In this document: piece after piece, positions 1-7,224 of the stretch
How positions within the stretch are numbered: the stretch's first letter is position 1
How the letters are laid out: every line of letters begins with the position of its first letter
From: CAWBRT01 sp050015355
GTDB taxonomy: Bacteria; Acidobacteriota; Terriglobia; Terriglobales; Acidobacteriaceae
Length of the DNA: 18,835 bases
Reading direction: 5' to 3'
NCBI GenBank assembly: GCA_050015355.1
Contig: JBEKBO010000090.1
Span: 1-18,835, forward strand
Notes under the pieces: generated by a model
Seen by the model: only the letters and a program-made list of their open reading frames with translations
What the model was told of the DNA's origin: nothing
Database searches by the model: none
Translations under genes and position numbers: made by a program

Positions 1-78
1 GATCCCCAACTCGCGTTTCCCCCGGTCATAGCCGATCGCAGCAATGCTCGTCGAATCCACCGCCACACACTTCATCAT
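1..78 (-). CDS. KTSC domain protein, N-terminal fragment cut by window edge
   Basis: Reading the minus strand from the ATG at 78 gives 26 codons with no stop up to the window edge. The peptide starts MMKCVAVDSTSIAAIGYDRG. This fits the start of the KTSC domain (short proteins of about 60-70 residues with a V-x-S-S/T-x-I-x-x-IGYD opening). The family is small and has no firmly established biochemical role, although some members are linked to nucleic-acid metabolism or phage proteins. The defining C-terminal KTSC residues lie outside the window. No clear Shine-Dalgarno sequence precedes either of the two adjacent ATG codons (76-78, 73-75), so which one is used is undecided. The assignment rests on a short match recognised by eye. 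Confidence 0.6.
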   Translation of the reverse strand, partial: MMKCVAVDSTSIAAIGYDRGKRELGI

Positions 79-154
79 GCCAGTCTAACTGCGACAGAGT
101 TTATGAGACCACTTCTAGTGTCCTGCCCCGGAAATTCGCTAATAACCCTTACTG

Positions 155-294
155 TGTCATTCTGAGCGACCATCGGGAGCGAAGAATCCCAACATGGCGT
201 GGGGCTGAGGCACAGCCGAAAGATTTATCAAAAAACTCCAAGCGGGGCGGTAGGGAATAGCTCCCTGGGATGCTTCGCTTCGCTCAGCATGACA
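155..294. repeat. MITE-like element 1 with TGTCAT-type terminal inverted repeats
   Basis: The left end TGTCATTCTGAGCGA (155-169) and the right end TCGCTCAGCATGACA (280-294) are inverted copies matching at 14 of 15 positions, about 140 bp apart. The interior has no convincing gene. Similar ends recur at 1600-1759 and, degenerate, at 14542-14712. The element lies just downstream of the GNAT-family gene and fills most of the 237-bp gap between it and the KTSC gene. A non-autonomous transposon remnant or dispersed repeat is the likeliest explanation; no target-site duplication was confirmed. Confidence 0.55.
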
Positions 295-315
295 GCACAG
301 AATCTAAGATGCAGC

Positions 316-1377
316 TCAGGCAGCCGGCCTGCTGCCGTCCTTCTTGCTTTTTGCCGCGGCATCCGCCTCGGAGAGTGCGGCTGGACGTTGCTCCAGCGCG
401 CTCGACGGGAAAATTCCTGCAAGCGCCCCGGCCTCGGCTTCCACGGTAAACAATGGCACACGCGCAGTTGCCACTCTATTCTTGTAGGGATATTCGCCGG
501 TCATGAAATCGCAGTCCAGACCCTCCGCCAGCGAACGCGCAGCCACCTCAAACAGCAGAAGCTGCCCCGGAGAAAAGCCAGACCATCGCGGGTCGAAGTA
601 GATGGTGTAGCAGTAGCGCACGGCATCGTCCCGAAAGGCGACCAGTGCCGCGACCAGTTCGCTGTTCGTCTCATAGGTGTATACCTCGCAGCGCGACCCT
701 GCTTCGGCGGCGATCCGCACCATGAACTCTCGTCGCACGCGGTCCTGAAAAAGATTCTCCGACGGCGTCGCCTGCTTGCCCTTGGTATCGAAGACGAATC
801 GCACGAGCTCCCGTTCGCTGCCTGCATGCTGTCTGAAGGTGACCCCCTGTTTAGCGATGCGCCGGGTGTGCCGCCCGAGGCGGGGATGCATCGAGAGGAA
901 CTTGTCTCGGCAGGAAATAGGCGAAGCCCCGCCGGGGGCAATCATCGCGCCTATATCGAAGCTGCGCACGCAGGGAGCGTGCGCGAAAGGCTGCGGCTGC
1001 GCTCCCCGCCATAGCCTGTGGCTCTCCTCGCCGCGCAAAGCGGTCAATTTGAAAGGGCGATTCAGTTCGCATAGCCGCTGCCATGCCTGCGACAACACCG
1101 CTTCGTCACCCGCGTGCAAGACATCGCGATAGTCGAACAGCTTTTCGCCCAGCAGGCTCGTCGAGCCATCGCGGCGAATGGCGGCAGGGATGAGCGCCAC
1201 CCCCGAATCGGATTCGCAGCAAATGACGTGCGGCTGCTCCCGCCGGGCGAAGCAGGAGGCCGCCAACTCGCTCCAGCAAAAGCTCTGGAAGATTGTCGCG
1301 TCGCGGGCAAGTTGCTCCCACAGGCTGCGTACACTGTGGAATTCCCCCGCACTCTGAATGATTCTTGTTCGGATCAC
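316..1377 (-). CDS. GNAT-fold acetyltransferase of the CelD/BcsL (Acetyltransf_6) type
   Basis: The protein has about 353 residues from the GTG at 1377. It carries the layout of the CelD/BcsL family (COG5653). Near the N-terminus is an 'FQSFCWSELA' segment typical of the first GNAT-like half. The C-terminal half has 'YTIYFDPRWSGFSPGQLLLF' followed by 'DFMTGEYPYKNRVA'. Family members are associated with cellulose or other exopolysaccharide synthesis or acylation, but the substrate here cannot be told. The frame stays open upstream to an ATG at 1542, but those 55 extra residues are Arg/Gln-rich and unlike the family. GTG 1377 is preceded by GGTGGA, so I prefer it. No polysaccharide genes are adjacent. 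The gap to the upstream gene is 416 bp and repeat-filled, so it is probably transcribed separately. Confidence 0.75.
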   Translation of the reverse strand: MIRTRIIQSAGEFHSVRSLWEQLARDATIFQSFCWSELAASCFARREQPHVICCESDSGVALIPAAIRRDGSTSLLGEKLFDYRDVLHAGDEAVLSQAWQRLCELNRPFKLTALRGEESHRLWRGAQPQPFAHAPCVRSFDIGAMIAPGGASPISCRDKFLSMHPRLGRHTRRIAKQGVTFRQHAGSERELVRFVFDTKGKQATPSENLFQDRVRREFMVRIAAEAGSRCEVYTYETNSELVAALVAFRDDAVRYCYTIYFDPRWSGFSPGQLLLFEVAARSLAEGLDCDFMTGEYPYKNRVATARVPLFTVEAEAGALAGIFPSSALEQRPAALSEADAAAKSKKDGSRPAA

Positions 1378-1599
1378 ACGTCCACCGGCGCGGGCCGCCG
1401 ACTGGCCGGCTCTCTCTCGCTGTTTCTTAGAAGCTGGATTTGCGCCGCGGGTTCTCCGGCAGAGTTGCAGATGTTGATTTGCCGGCTGGACGGGCTTCCG
1501 CTGAAGCCGGCGATTCCCCTGGCGCTCCGGAGCGGCCGCCATGATTGAATCCAGCTTTAGAGCGGTACCCTAGCTGGCGCATCCAAAATCCCGTGAGGA

Positions 1600-1759
1600 T
1601 GTCATGGCGACCGGAGCGCCGAGCGCCTCTGGCCGGAGTAGCCAAGCTGCGTACCCGAGAGTACTTCGATAAGCAAGAAGCTGTTCGGGCGCGGAGCGGA
1701 GCCACCCTTTGTTTTCGGCAGCAAAAACAAAAGGTGGCTCGACTTCGCTCGCCATGACA
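1600..1759. repeat. MITE-like element 2 with perfect 11-bp terminal inverted repeats
   Basis: TGTCATGGCGA (1600-1610) and TCGCCATGACA (1749-1759) form a perfect 11-bp inverted repeat bounding 160 bp. The interior contains a strong hairpin (1699-1740) and no gene. The ends share the TGTCAT core with the elements at 155-294 and 14542-14712. The element occupies the centre of the 416-bp gene-free gap 1378-1793; outside it I see nothing distinctive there except a small GTAC...GTAC palindrome near 1652-1665. Confidence 0.6.
1699..1740. repeat. Long hairpin inside MITE-like element 2
   Basis: The arms GAGCCACC (1699-1706) and GGTGGCTC (1733-1740) are perfectly complementary. Pairing continues inward through CTTTGTTTT on the left and AAAACAAAAG on the right, leaving a small CGGCAGC-like loop. 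It lies between the 185-residue exported protein gene and the GNAT gene, both on the minus strand. It could therefore attenuate or end transcription between them as well as being part of the mobile element. Confidence 0.6.
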
Positions 1760-1793
1760 GTCTGACATCGGGATATGCCTACTGGGAACCGTC

Positions 1794-2351
1794 CTAGCGT
1801 GCTTTCTTCTCCGTCTTCTCCTGTCCCTTGCGCTCGTTCTGTTTGTCGAGCAGGGCACGCGAGGAATTCACGCTATCGTCAACCGATTCGCTAGCGTCCT
1901 CCAGCTCATCTTTCACCTGCTGGAGCACGGCGGGAGGAAGAGTATCGCGGATCTTGTGCAGCCTCTGCTGGAAGTCGGTTTCGGTCTCGATTACGGTGCG
2001 CAGAGCCGCCCGCAGGTCAGTGCCGCGATCGTCGAAAGCGTCGAGATTGTCATCCAATTCGTCAATAATATCGGTGAAATCGTACAGCAGGCTACGAAGT
2101 TCCGTAAGGGTTTGGGGCTGCTGTAACTTCGGGTCGGTGTGCAATCTCTCGCTTGCCTCAAGCCGAGCACGCGCGAAGCCGAGGAACAGCTTGGTGGGTG
2201 CATCCGGCATCTGCGCCGCTTCCCGCAGGTTGTCGACTTCCTTGCGGGTGAGCGGGTCGTGACGCTGCGCCGCCGCGGGCGCCGGGGCAAGGCACAAGCC
2301 CGCGCCAAGCGTGAGCGCCAGCAGGGCGGAGAGCGGGAGGCGCATTTTCAT
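1794..2351 (-). CDS. Small exported helical protein, function unknown
   Basis: 185 residues. The N-terminus is a clear Sec signal peptide: a short basic start (MKMR), a hydrophobic core rich in Leu/Ala/Gly, and a likely signal peptidase I site after the Pro/Ala stretch near residue 28 (PAPAAA before QRHD). The mature part is charged and predicted helical, with many Glu/Asp/Leu/Gln residues and a very Lys/Glu-rich tail (KGQEKTEKKAR). No catalytic motif or known domain was recognised. Its ATG overlaps the TGA of the upstream gene (ATGA, 2348-2351), indicating translational coupling; an AAGG lies about 11 nt before the start. The two products are probably made together and may act together in the periplasm or at the envelope. 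Confidence 0.75.
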   Translation of the reverse strand: MKMRLPLSALLALTLGAGLCLAPAPAAAQRHDPLTRKEVDNLREAAQMPDAPTKLFLGFARARLEASERLHTDPKLQQPQTLTELRSLLYDFTDIIDELDDNLDAFDDRGTDLRAALRTVIETETDFQQRLHKIRDTLPPAVLQQVKDELEDASESVDDSVNSSRALLDKQNERKGQEKTEKKAR

Positions 2352-2851
2352 TGTTGTTTCGCCTTCAGGTCAAACAAACTGGAGAGGAGTTGGGAGCGCA
2401 GTTGTTCGAGCATGGCGACATCGGACTCCAACGGTGCGCGTTGCTCCAGCTCAAGCAAGCGCGCCAGGTCGGTGAGCCGTCTTGCCAGTTTGCGCAGTGA
2501 GATTTCCGCCTGTTTGCGATGTTTTTTCGAGGCGATCGATTCCTGCGCGCCGCGCTGGGCGTACCCCATGGCATCCTTCACCGCGGTTTGAGCAGTCGCG
2601 GCGTCGCCCTTCTTAATCAGAAGAAAGGATTCTTCGACGAGCGCGTGCGCAGCCTCTAAACAGAGCTTTGCGCAGTCGCTGCCGTGAGCCGTATCGGCCC
2701 GCTTGCGAAGTTCGGAAAGAGATTCGCGTGCGGCGCAAGAAAGTGAAAAAAGAAATACCGTCAGCAGGAGCAGCGCACAGCGGGAGCAGCTAACGTTTGG
2801 CGGAAAGCTGCTAATAGTACCGCGAAGCCAATTGTGCGCCGAGCTTGTCAT
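2348..2851 (-). CDS. Small exported or membrane-anchored helical protein, function unknown
   Basis: 167 residues from ATG 2851, which has AAGG about 9 nt upstream. Residues 25-41 (CALLLLTVFLFSLSCAA) form a hydrophobic segment after a long polar N-terminus. This could be a signal peptide cleaved near SCA/ARE; the lipobox is not canonical, so a lipoprotein is less likely. The rest is helical, charged and coiled-coil-like (about residues 45-165), with four cysteines in or near the N-terminal third. No domain was recognised. It overlaps the next gene by 4 bp and follows uvrA by 89 bp on the same strand, so read-through from uvrA is possible. Co-occurrence with the downstream exported protein is the only hint of function. 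Confidence 0.7.
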   Translation of the reverse strand: MTSSAHNWLRGTISSFPPNVSCSRCALLLLTVFLFSLSCAARESLSELRKRADTAHGSDCAKLCLEAAHALVEESFLLIKKGDAATAQTAVKDAMGYAQRGAQESIASKKHRKQAEISLRKLARRLTDLARLLELEQRAPLESDVAMLEQLRSQLLSSLFDLKAKQQ

Positions 2852-2940
2852 GGCCCTGCCTTCACAAACTCGGATTCAGCTTCGGTGTAATTAGGCTGCC
2901 TGAGTACCGCCAAGCGGGCAGGAGAGACGGCCGCAGCGCT

Positions 2941-5841
2941 TCATGACACGCTCAATTCGCGGGCGGGAAGCACGCGTGCCAGCCACTGTCCGGTATAGGA
3001 TTTCGGATTCTGCATAATTTTTTCCGGAGGCCCCACGGCGACCACCTGGCCGCCCCGGTCGCCGCCCTCCGGTCCCAGGTCGATCACCCAATCGGCAACC
3101 TTAATCACGTCGAGATTGTGCTCGATGACCAGAATAGAGCCGCCAGCGTCGATCAGGCGGCGGAAGGCGAGCAGCAGTTTGCTGATGTCGTCGAAATGCA
3201 GGCCGGTGGTCGGCTCGTCAAAAATGTAGAGAACATGCGGAAGCCTGCGGACCCCGTCGGCGGGCTTGGGACGGTTCAGGCTGTGCGGCTGAAGGTGTGC
3301 CGCAAGCTTCATGCGCTGGGCCTCGCCGCCGCTCAGCGTAGTGGCACTCTGGCCCAGCCGCAGATAGCCCAGCCCAACTTCATCTAACACTTTAAGTTTA
3401 TCGACGATCTTATGGATTCCAGAGAAGAAATGCAGCGCCTCCTTCACCGTCATATTAAGCACGTCGTGGATGCTGCGGCCATGATAGTGAACCGCGAGAA
3501 TCTCCGGTTTATAGCGCGTGCCTTTACACTCCTCGCAGAGCAGTTCGACGTCGGCGAGAAACTGCATCTCGACCGTAACCGTGCCGTCTCCCTGGCAGTG
3601 CTCGCAACGTCCGCCGGGGATGTTGAAGGAGAAATATCCGGCGGTGTAACCGTGCTTCTGCGATTCGGCCAGCGAGGCGAACAGTTCCCGGATAGCGTCG
3701 AAAGCCTTGATGTAGGTCACCGGATTGGAGCGCGGCGTGCGCCCGATCGGCGACTGGTCGACCAGGACCACTTCGTCGAGGAACTCGCCGCCCTCCAGCC
3801 GGGTGTAAGACCCTTCGGAAACCGCGCCCGTGGATTGGCGCTTCTGTTCGGCGAGACCGTTGTAGATGACGTCGTGAACCAGGGTCGATTTTCCCGAGCC
3901 GGAGACGCCAGTGATCGCCACGATTATGCCGAGAGGGATGTTGAGGTCGAACCCCTTCAGATTGTGGCCAAGCGCGCCGAAAAGTTTGAGTTGGAAGCGT
4001 CCGGGCTGCCGCCGGGTTTGCGGCACCTGGATCTGAAGATCGCCGTTCAGGAATCGTCCGGTGAGAGAAGCATGGTTGAGCCGGATCTGCTCGTAGGTTC
4101 CCTCGGCCACCAGGTTTCCGCCGTGCTCTCCGGCGCCGGGACCGAGGTCGAGAATACGGTCGGCGCTGCGCATGACTTCCGCGTCGTGCTCGACCACCAG
4201 TATGGTGTTGCCGAGGTCGCGCAGGTTTTTTAAGATGTGGATCAAACGCGAAGTATCGCGGTTATGCAGACCGATGGAAGGTTCGTCGAGCACGTAGAGC
4301 GTCCCAACCAGGCGCGATCCCAGCGATGACGCGAGCTGAATGCGCTGCGCTTCGCCTCCGGAAAGCGTCGAGGACAGGCGGTCGAGCGTAAGATATTCGA
4401 GTCCGACTTCGTGCAGGAAACGCAGGCGGTCACGGATCTCTTCCAGCAGCTTGCCGGCGATCTCGTTCTCCATATCCGCCAGGGTGAGCCCCCAGAAAAA
4501 CATCGCCGCTTGCTCGACAGTCATGGCGCAAACCTGGCAGATGTCTTTGTCCGCAATCCTCACCAGCCGCGCCTCCGCCCGCAAGCGCGCGCCACCGCAG
4601 CTACCGCACACGGAATAGCCACGATACCGGCTAAGGAAGACGCGCACGTGCAGCTTGTATTTCTTGCGCTCCAAATGGGCGAAGAACCCGCGCACGCCGA
4701 ACCACTTGCCGTCGCCTTCGATGATCGCGCGCCGGTGCTCGGGGTCCAGATCGCTCCAGGGAGTATCGAGCGGAATTCGCGCCTGGCGGGCATAACGCTT
4801 CATCTCGGCAGCCAACGGCTTGTACTTGGGCTTGGTCCAGGGTTCGATGGCGCCTTCGGTAAGCGTCTTCGATGTGTCAGGGACAACCAGATCCATATCG
4901 AAGTCGATGGTGTTGCCGAAACCCTGGCAGCGAGGACACGCGCCAAACGGGCTGTTGAAAGAAAACAGCCGAGGCTCGGGCTCCTCGTACTTGAGATTGC
5001 AGGCTTTGCACTCGAAGCGCTGCGAGAAGCGCAAGCGCCGGGGTTCGCTGCTGTCGCGCGGCACGGTTTCAAAGATCACTTCTCCCGCTTCGCGGTAGGC
5101 GCTCTCCACCGCATCCACGACGCGAGCGCGGATGTCGGGCTCCAGCGCAATGCGGTCGAGCAAGAGGAAGACCGGAGCAGCGAAGTTCACGTCCAGCAGC
5201 GACTCGGGCGTAGAGAACTCGAAAATCTGTCCGTTCTGAAATAGCCGGTTAAAGCCGCGCTTGCGAAGCTCAAACAGGCGCTCGCGGAGCAGGTCGTCGA
5301 CCGCCGGGGCCGCCGATTTCTTGGTGCGGCCGCGAGGCTTCTTTTCCGTCTCCGCCGGAGCGGGCGCGGGTTGCAACGGAAACAGGACATTGAGCCGCGT
5401 GCCTTCTTCCAGGGCGAGCACCGTGGCGGCAACTTCGTCAACCGTGTCTTTCTTGACTTGCTGGCCGCACTGCGAGCAATAAGTGCGTCCGATGCGGGCG
5501 AAGAGCAGACGCAGATAATCGTAAATCTCGGTTGCCGTTGCCACCGTGGAACGCGGGTTACGGGTCTGGTTCTTTTGGCGGATGGCGACCGCCGGCGCGA
5601 TGCCGTCTATGAGGTCGGCGTCGGGCTTTTCGATACGCTCCAAAAACTGCCGGGCATAGGCCGACAGTGATTCCACGTAGCGGCGCTGCCCTTCGGCGTA
5701 GATCGTGTCGAAGGCGAGCGAAGACTTGCCGGAGCCCGAGACCCCGGTCACCACGGTCAAACTGTTGTGAGGGATTTCAAAGTCGATGTTCTTGAGGTTG
5801 TGAACCCGAGCCCCGCGCACGATGATGGATTCGTTGGACAT
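2941..5841 (-). CDS. uvrA: Excinuclease ABC subunit A (UvrA)
   Basis: UvrA is the dimeric ATPase that recognises bulky DNA lesions and loads UvrB in nucleotide excision repair. The 966-residue protein shows both ABC modules. Module one has Walker A GVSGSGKS at about 33-40, signature LSGGE at about 493-497 and Walker B LYVLDEPSIGLH at about 515-526. Module two has a second GVSGSGKS at about 645-652, LSGGE at about 836-840 and YIFDEPTTGLH at about 872-882. Zinc sites are C278/C281/C302/C305 and C746/C749/C769/C772. Start ATG 5841 opens with MSNESIIVRGARVHNLKN, matching the family; an upstream TTG at 5880 would add 13 unlikely residues. Oddities are an Ala/Pro/Lys-rich insert at about 158-178 and a basic insert at about 851-868 between signature and Walker B of module two. 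uvrB is not nearby. Confidence 0.97.
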   Translation of the reverse strand: MSNESIIVRGARVHNLKNIDFEIPHNSLTVVTGVSGSGKSSLAFDTIYAEGQRRYVESLSAYARQFLERIEKPDADLIDGIAPAVAIRQKNQTRNPRSTVATATEIYDYLRLLFARIGRTYCSQCGQQVKKDTVDEVAATVLALEEGTRLNVLFPLQPAPAPAETEKKPRGRTKKSAAPAVDDLLRERLFELRKRGFNRLFQNGQIFEFSTPESLLDVNFAAPVFLLLDRIALEPDIRARVVDAVESAYREAGEVIFETVPRDSSEPRRLRFSQRFECKACNLKYEEPEPRLFSFNSPFGACPRCQGFGNTIDFDMDLVVPDTSKTLTEGAIEPWTKPKYKPLAAEMKRYARQARIPLDTPWSDLDPEHRRAIIEGDGKWFGVRGFFAHLERKKYKLHVRVFLSRYRGYSVCGSCGGARLRAEARLVRIADKDICQVCAMTVEQAAMFFWGLTLADMENEIAGKLLEEIRDRLRFLHEVGLEYLTLDRLSSTLSGGEAQRIQLASSLGSRLVGTLYVLDEPSIGLHNRDTSRLIHILKNLRDLGNTILVVEHDAEVMRSADRILDLGPGAGEHGGNLVAEGTYEQIRLNHASLTGRFLNGDLQIQVPQTRRQPGRFQLKLFGALGHNLKGFDLNIPLGIIVAITGVSGSGKSTLVHDVIYNGLAEQKRQSTGAVSEGSYTRLEGGEFLDEVVLVDQSPIGRTPRSNPVTYIKAFDAIRELFASLAESQKHGYTAGYFSFNIPGGRCEHCQGDGTVTVEMQFLADVELLCEECKGTRYKPEILAVHYHGRSIHDVLNMTVKEALHFFSGIHKIVDKLKVLDEVGLGYLRLGQSATTLSGGEAQRMKLAAHLQPHSLNRPKPADGVRRLPHVLYIFDEPTTGLHFDDISKLLLAFRRLIDAGGSILVIEHNLDVIKVADWVIDLGPEGGDRGGQVVAVGPPEKIMQNPKSYTGQWLARVLPARELSVS

Positions 5842-5924
5842 GCCGAAACAATCGATCCGAGTTCCTGCCGGGGAAGTCAATCCCCGAAGAGCGCCTGCCC
5901 TGCGTCCATAGACGCGGTCAGCCA

Positions 5925-5965
5925 GGGAACCGGAATATTACATTATAAATCGCGGAGAGGTTCCC
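5925..5965. promoter_or_regulatory. Perfect inverted repeat flanking the uvrA -10 box
   Basis: GGGAACC (5925-5931) and GGTTCCC (5959-5965) are perfect inverted copies with centres 34 bp apart, roughly three helical turns. The predicted uvrA -10 box lies between them. This geometry suits an operator or activator site. It does not match the E. coli LexA consensus, and the AAC/GTT half-site resemblance to other LexA boxes is only partial. Inference from pattern alone. Confidence 0.4.
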
Positions 5966-5970
5966 ATGAA
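5942..5970 (-). promoter_or_regulatory. Predicted sigma-70-like promoter of uvrA
   Basis: On the minus strand TATAAT (5947 down to 5942) is a perfect -10 box. TTCATG (5970 to 5965) sits 17 bp upstream as a weak -35 box. Transcription would begin near 5935, giving a leader of about 95 nt before the ATG at 5841. The leader contains a 6-bp hairpin (CGGGGA/TCCCCG, 5869-5886). Confidence 0.5.
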
Positions 5971-6013
5971 GGGGCTAACCTGACAGGCTGTGACTAAATC
6001 AACCTCGAAGGCT

Positions 6014-6088
6014 TGGTGGCCCATTCAAGCCTTCTGTTGGCTTGAGTGGGGGTGGGGAGCGAAGCATCCCACGAAACTGTCCCACCCC
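6014..6088. repeat. Hairpin repeat, type A copy 1
   Basis: Starts TGGTGG, then a 12-bp stem CCCATTCAAGCC / GGCTTGAGTGGG around the loop TTCTGTT. A tail containing GCGAAGCATCCCA and ending GTCCCACCCC follows. The 75-bp unit recurs nearly unchanged at 14591-14665. It is one of three hairpins in the 405-bp gap between the uvrA start and the coxIII stop; no gene was seen in that gap. Confidence 0.8.
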
Positions 6089-6119
6089 GCGCTGCTTTTA
6101 TTGATGAATCTTGCGGATT

Positions 6120-6161
6120 GGTGCCCCACGTTCGCCCGCTTTTGGCTAACGTGGGGTAGTT
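6120..6161. repeat. Hairpin repeat, type B
   Basis: GGTG, then arms CCCCACGTTCGCC and GGCTAACGTGGGG around a 7-nt loop (CGCTTTT), then the conserved trailer TAGTT. One mismatch lies within the stem. The borders match the hairpins at 18335-18384 and 18406-18447. Confidence 0.7.
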
Positions 6162-6166
6162 CGACT

Positions 6167-6212
6167 GGTGCCCATGTCCCACATCTGCTAACTGCGGCAG
6201 ATGTGGGGCACC
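6167..6212. repeat. Hairpin repeat, type C
   Basis: Begins GGTGCCCATGT. The arms CCCACATCTGC and GCAGATGTGGG enclose a loop of about 8 nt (TAACTGCG), and GGCACC closes it by pairing with the initial GGTGCC. It lies 35 bp beyond the coxIII stop codon, so on that transcript it could act as a 3' stabilising or terminating structure. Confidence 0.7.
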
Positions 6213-6246
6213 GTCCGAAAAGTCACAAGCCCTGACAGCAGCGCAC

Positions 6247-7008
6247 CTATTTGAGAAACCACAGCAACGCCAGCAGATAGAGCCAGAGCAGACCCATGAA
6301 GTGCCAATACCAGGCGGCGACGTCGATGACGATCCGGCGGCTTTCGAGCGAACGCCGTTGCCGGCGGTGGAAGCCTGCATACATCAGCACCAGGACTCCT
6401 GCCACCAGATGCACGGCGTGCGCGCCGGTCAGCAGGAAGGCAAAACTGCTCGCCGGACCACTGTTGAAGAAAATGCCCTCCGTATGCATGATGTTCCACG
6501 TCAACCACTGACCGGCGAGAAACAGCGCTCCCAGCGCGGCGGTCAAACGCACCCATGCGATCGAATGCTCCGGAGTGGCTTTGATGCCCGGCAAGCTCGT
6601 GGCCGGAACCAGGATCATCTCGATGGTGGCGGCGCGGCGCGCAACTTCGATGGTGATGCAGCTTAGCAGCAGGAACCCCGTATTGATCAGCAGCAACTTC
6701 GACGGCAGATGTACCGGGACCCAATCGGTGATGAATTTTCCAGCGATGGGATCGAATTTGCCGGCAGTTCTGCGCGCCAGAAAAAGCGTGGTGAAGGCAA
6801 GGAACAGCATGGAGATCGAGGCCACGGCCAAGGTGAGCCCCATGCGATAGCGCCGCAACCGCTCGTTGGGATTCGGAATGTGATCGCCGTCGCCGCGGCC
6901 GCCGCCACCTCCACCGCCAAAAGGCTCCGGTGGAAAAGGTGTGCGTCCGTTGCCTCCAATGGACGGCCTGGGAGTTTTGGTTCGGAAGAGCTGAGACGCC
7001 ATTGCCAT
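6247..7008 (-). CDS. Heme-copper oxidase subunit III (cytochrome c/quinol oxidase)
   Basis: 253 residues with five predicted membrane helices (about 56-78, 103-122, 152-172, 187-212, 228-251). Subunit III signatures are present: 'TGAHAVHLVAGV' in the fourth helix and 'AAWYWHFMGLLWLYLLALLW' at the end, corresponding to the family WHF...W motif. Subunit III supports stability and proton uptake of the catalytic subunit I in the aerobic respiratory chain. The first 50 residues are cytoplasmic and unusual, with Pro-rich parts and seven consecutive glycines at 31-37. Subunits I, II and IV are not in the window. Start ATG 7008; a second ATG two codons later is equally possible, and neither has a strong ribosome site. 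Confidence 0.88.
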   Translation of the reverse strand: MAMASQLFRTKTPRPSIGGNGRTPFPPEPFGGGGGGGRGDGDHIPNPNERLRRYRMGLTLAVASISMLFLAFTTLFLARRTAGKFDPIAGKFITDWVPVHLPSKLLLINTGFLLLSCITIEVARRAATIEMILVPATSLPGIKATPEHSIAWVRLTAALGALFLAGQWLTWNIMHTEGIFFNSGPASSFAFLLTGAHAVHLVAGVLVLMYAGFHRRQRRSLESRRIVIDVAAWYWHFMGLLWLYLLALLWFLK

Positions 7009-7224
7009 AAGATGCGTGTTTGCCTGGAGAGGTTCAGCGATTGCCGCCCCAGCAGAACGGACCTAAGCGGTAGAGTCGTTTGCTTGCCGGAAGGTTTTCC
7101 GGTGACCTGACCGGTTTTCAAAGTACCGGCCTGATACCTGTAACCGTGCCGGTGGAGATTCCGATGGTCGTCGGCGAGTGCCCGGCAGCTTGCGCGATCC
7201 ACATGTTGTATGCTGGTTTTCGGG

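Noticed and set aside
199..1014. 271-codon plus-strand open frame
   Set aside because: It starts inside the repeat element and runs antisense to the acetyltransferase; no domain is seen.
1378..1542. N-terminal extension of the acetyltransferase to ATG 1542
   Set aside because: The 55 extra residues are low-complexity Arg/Gln-rich and unlike the family; GTG 1377 with a GGTGGA site fits better.
5925..5965. E. coli-type LexA box at uvrA
   Set aside because: No CTG-N10-CAG match; the inverted repeat present is of a different type and wider spacing.
6014..6212. CRISPR array
   Set aside because: The repeats are palindromes with different stems, no regular spacers and no cas genes.
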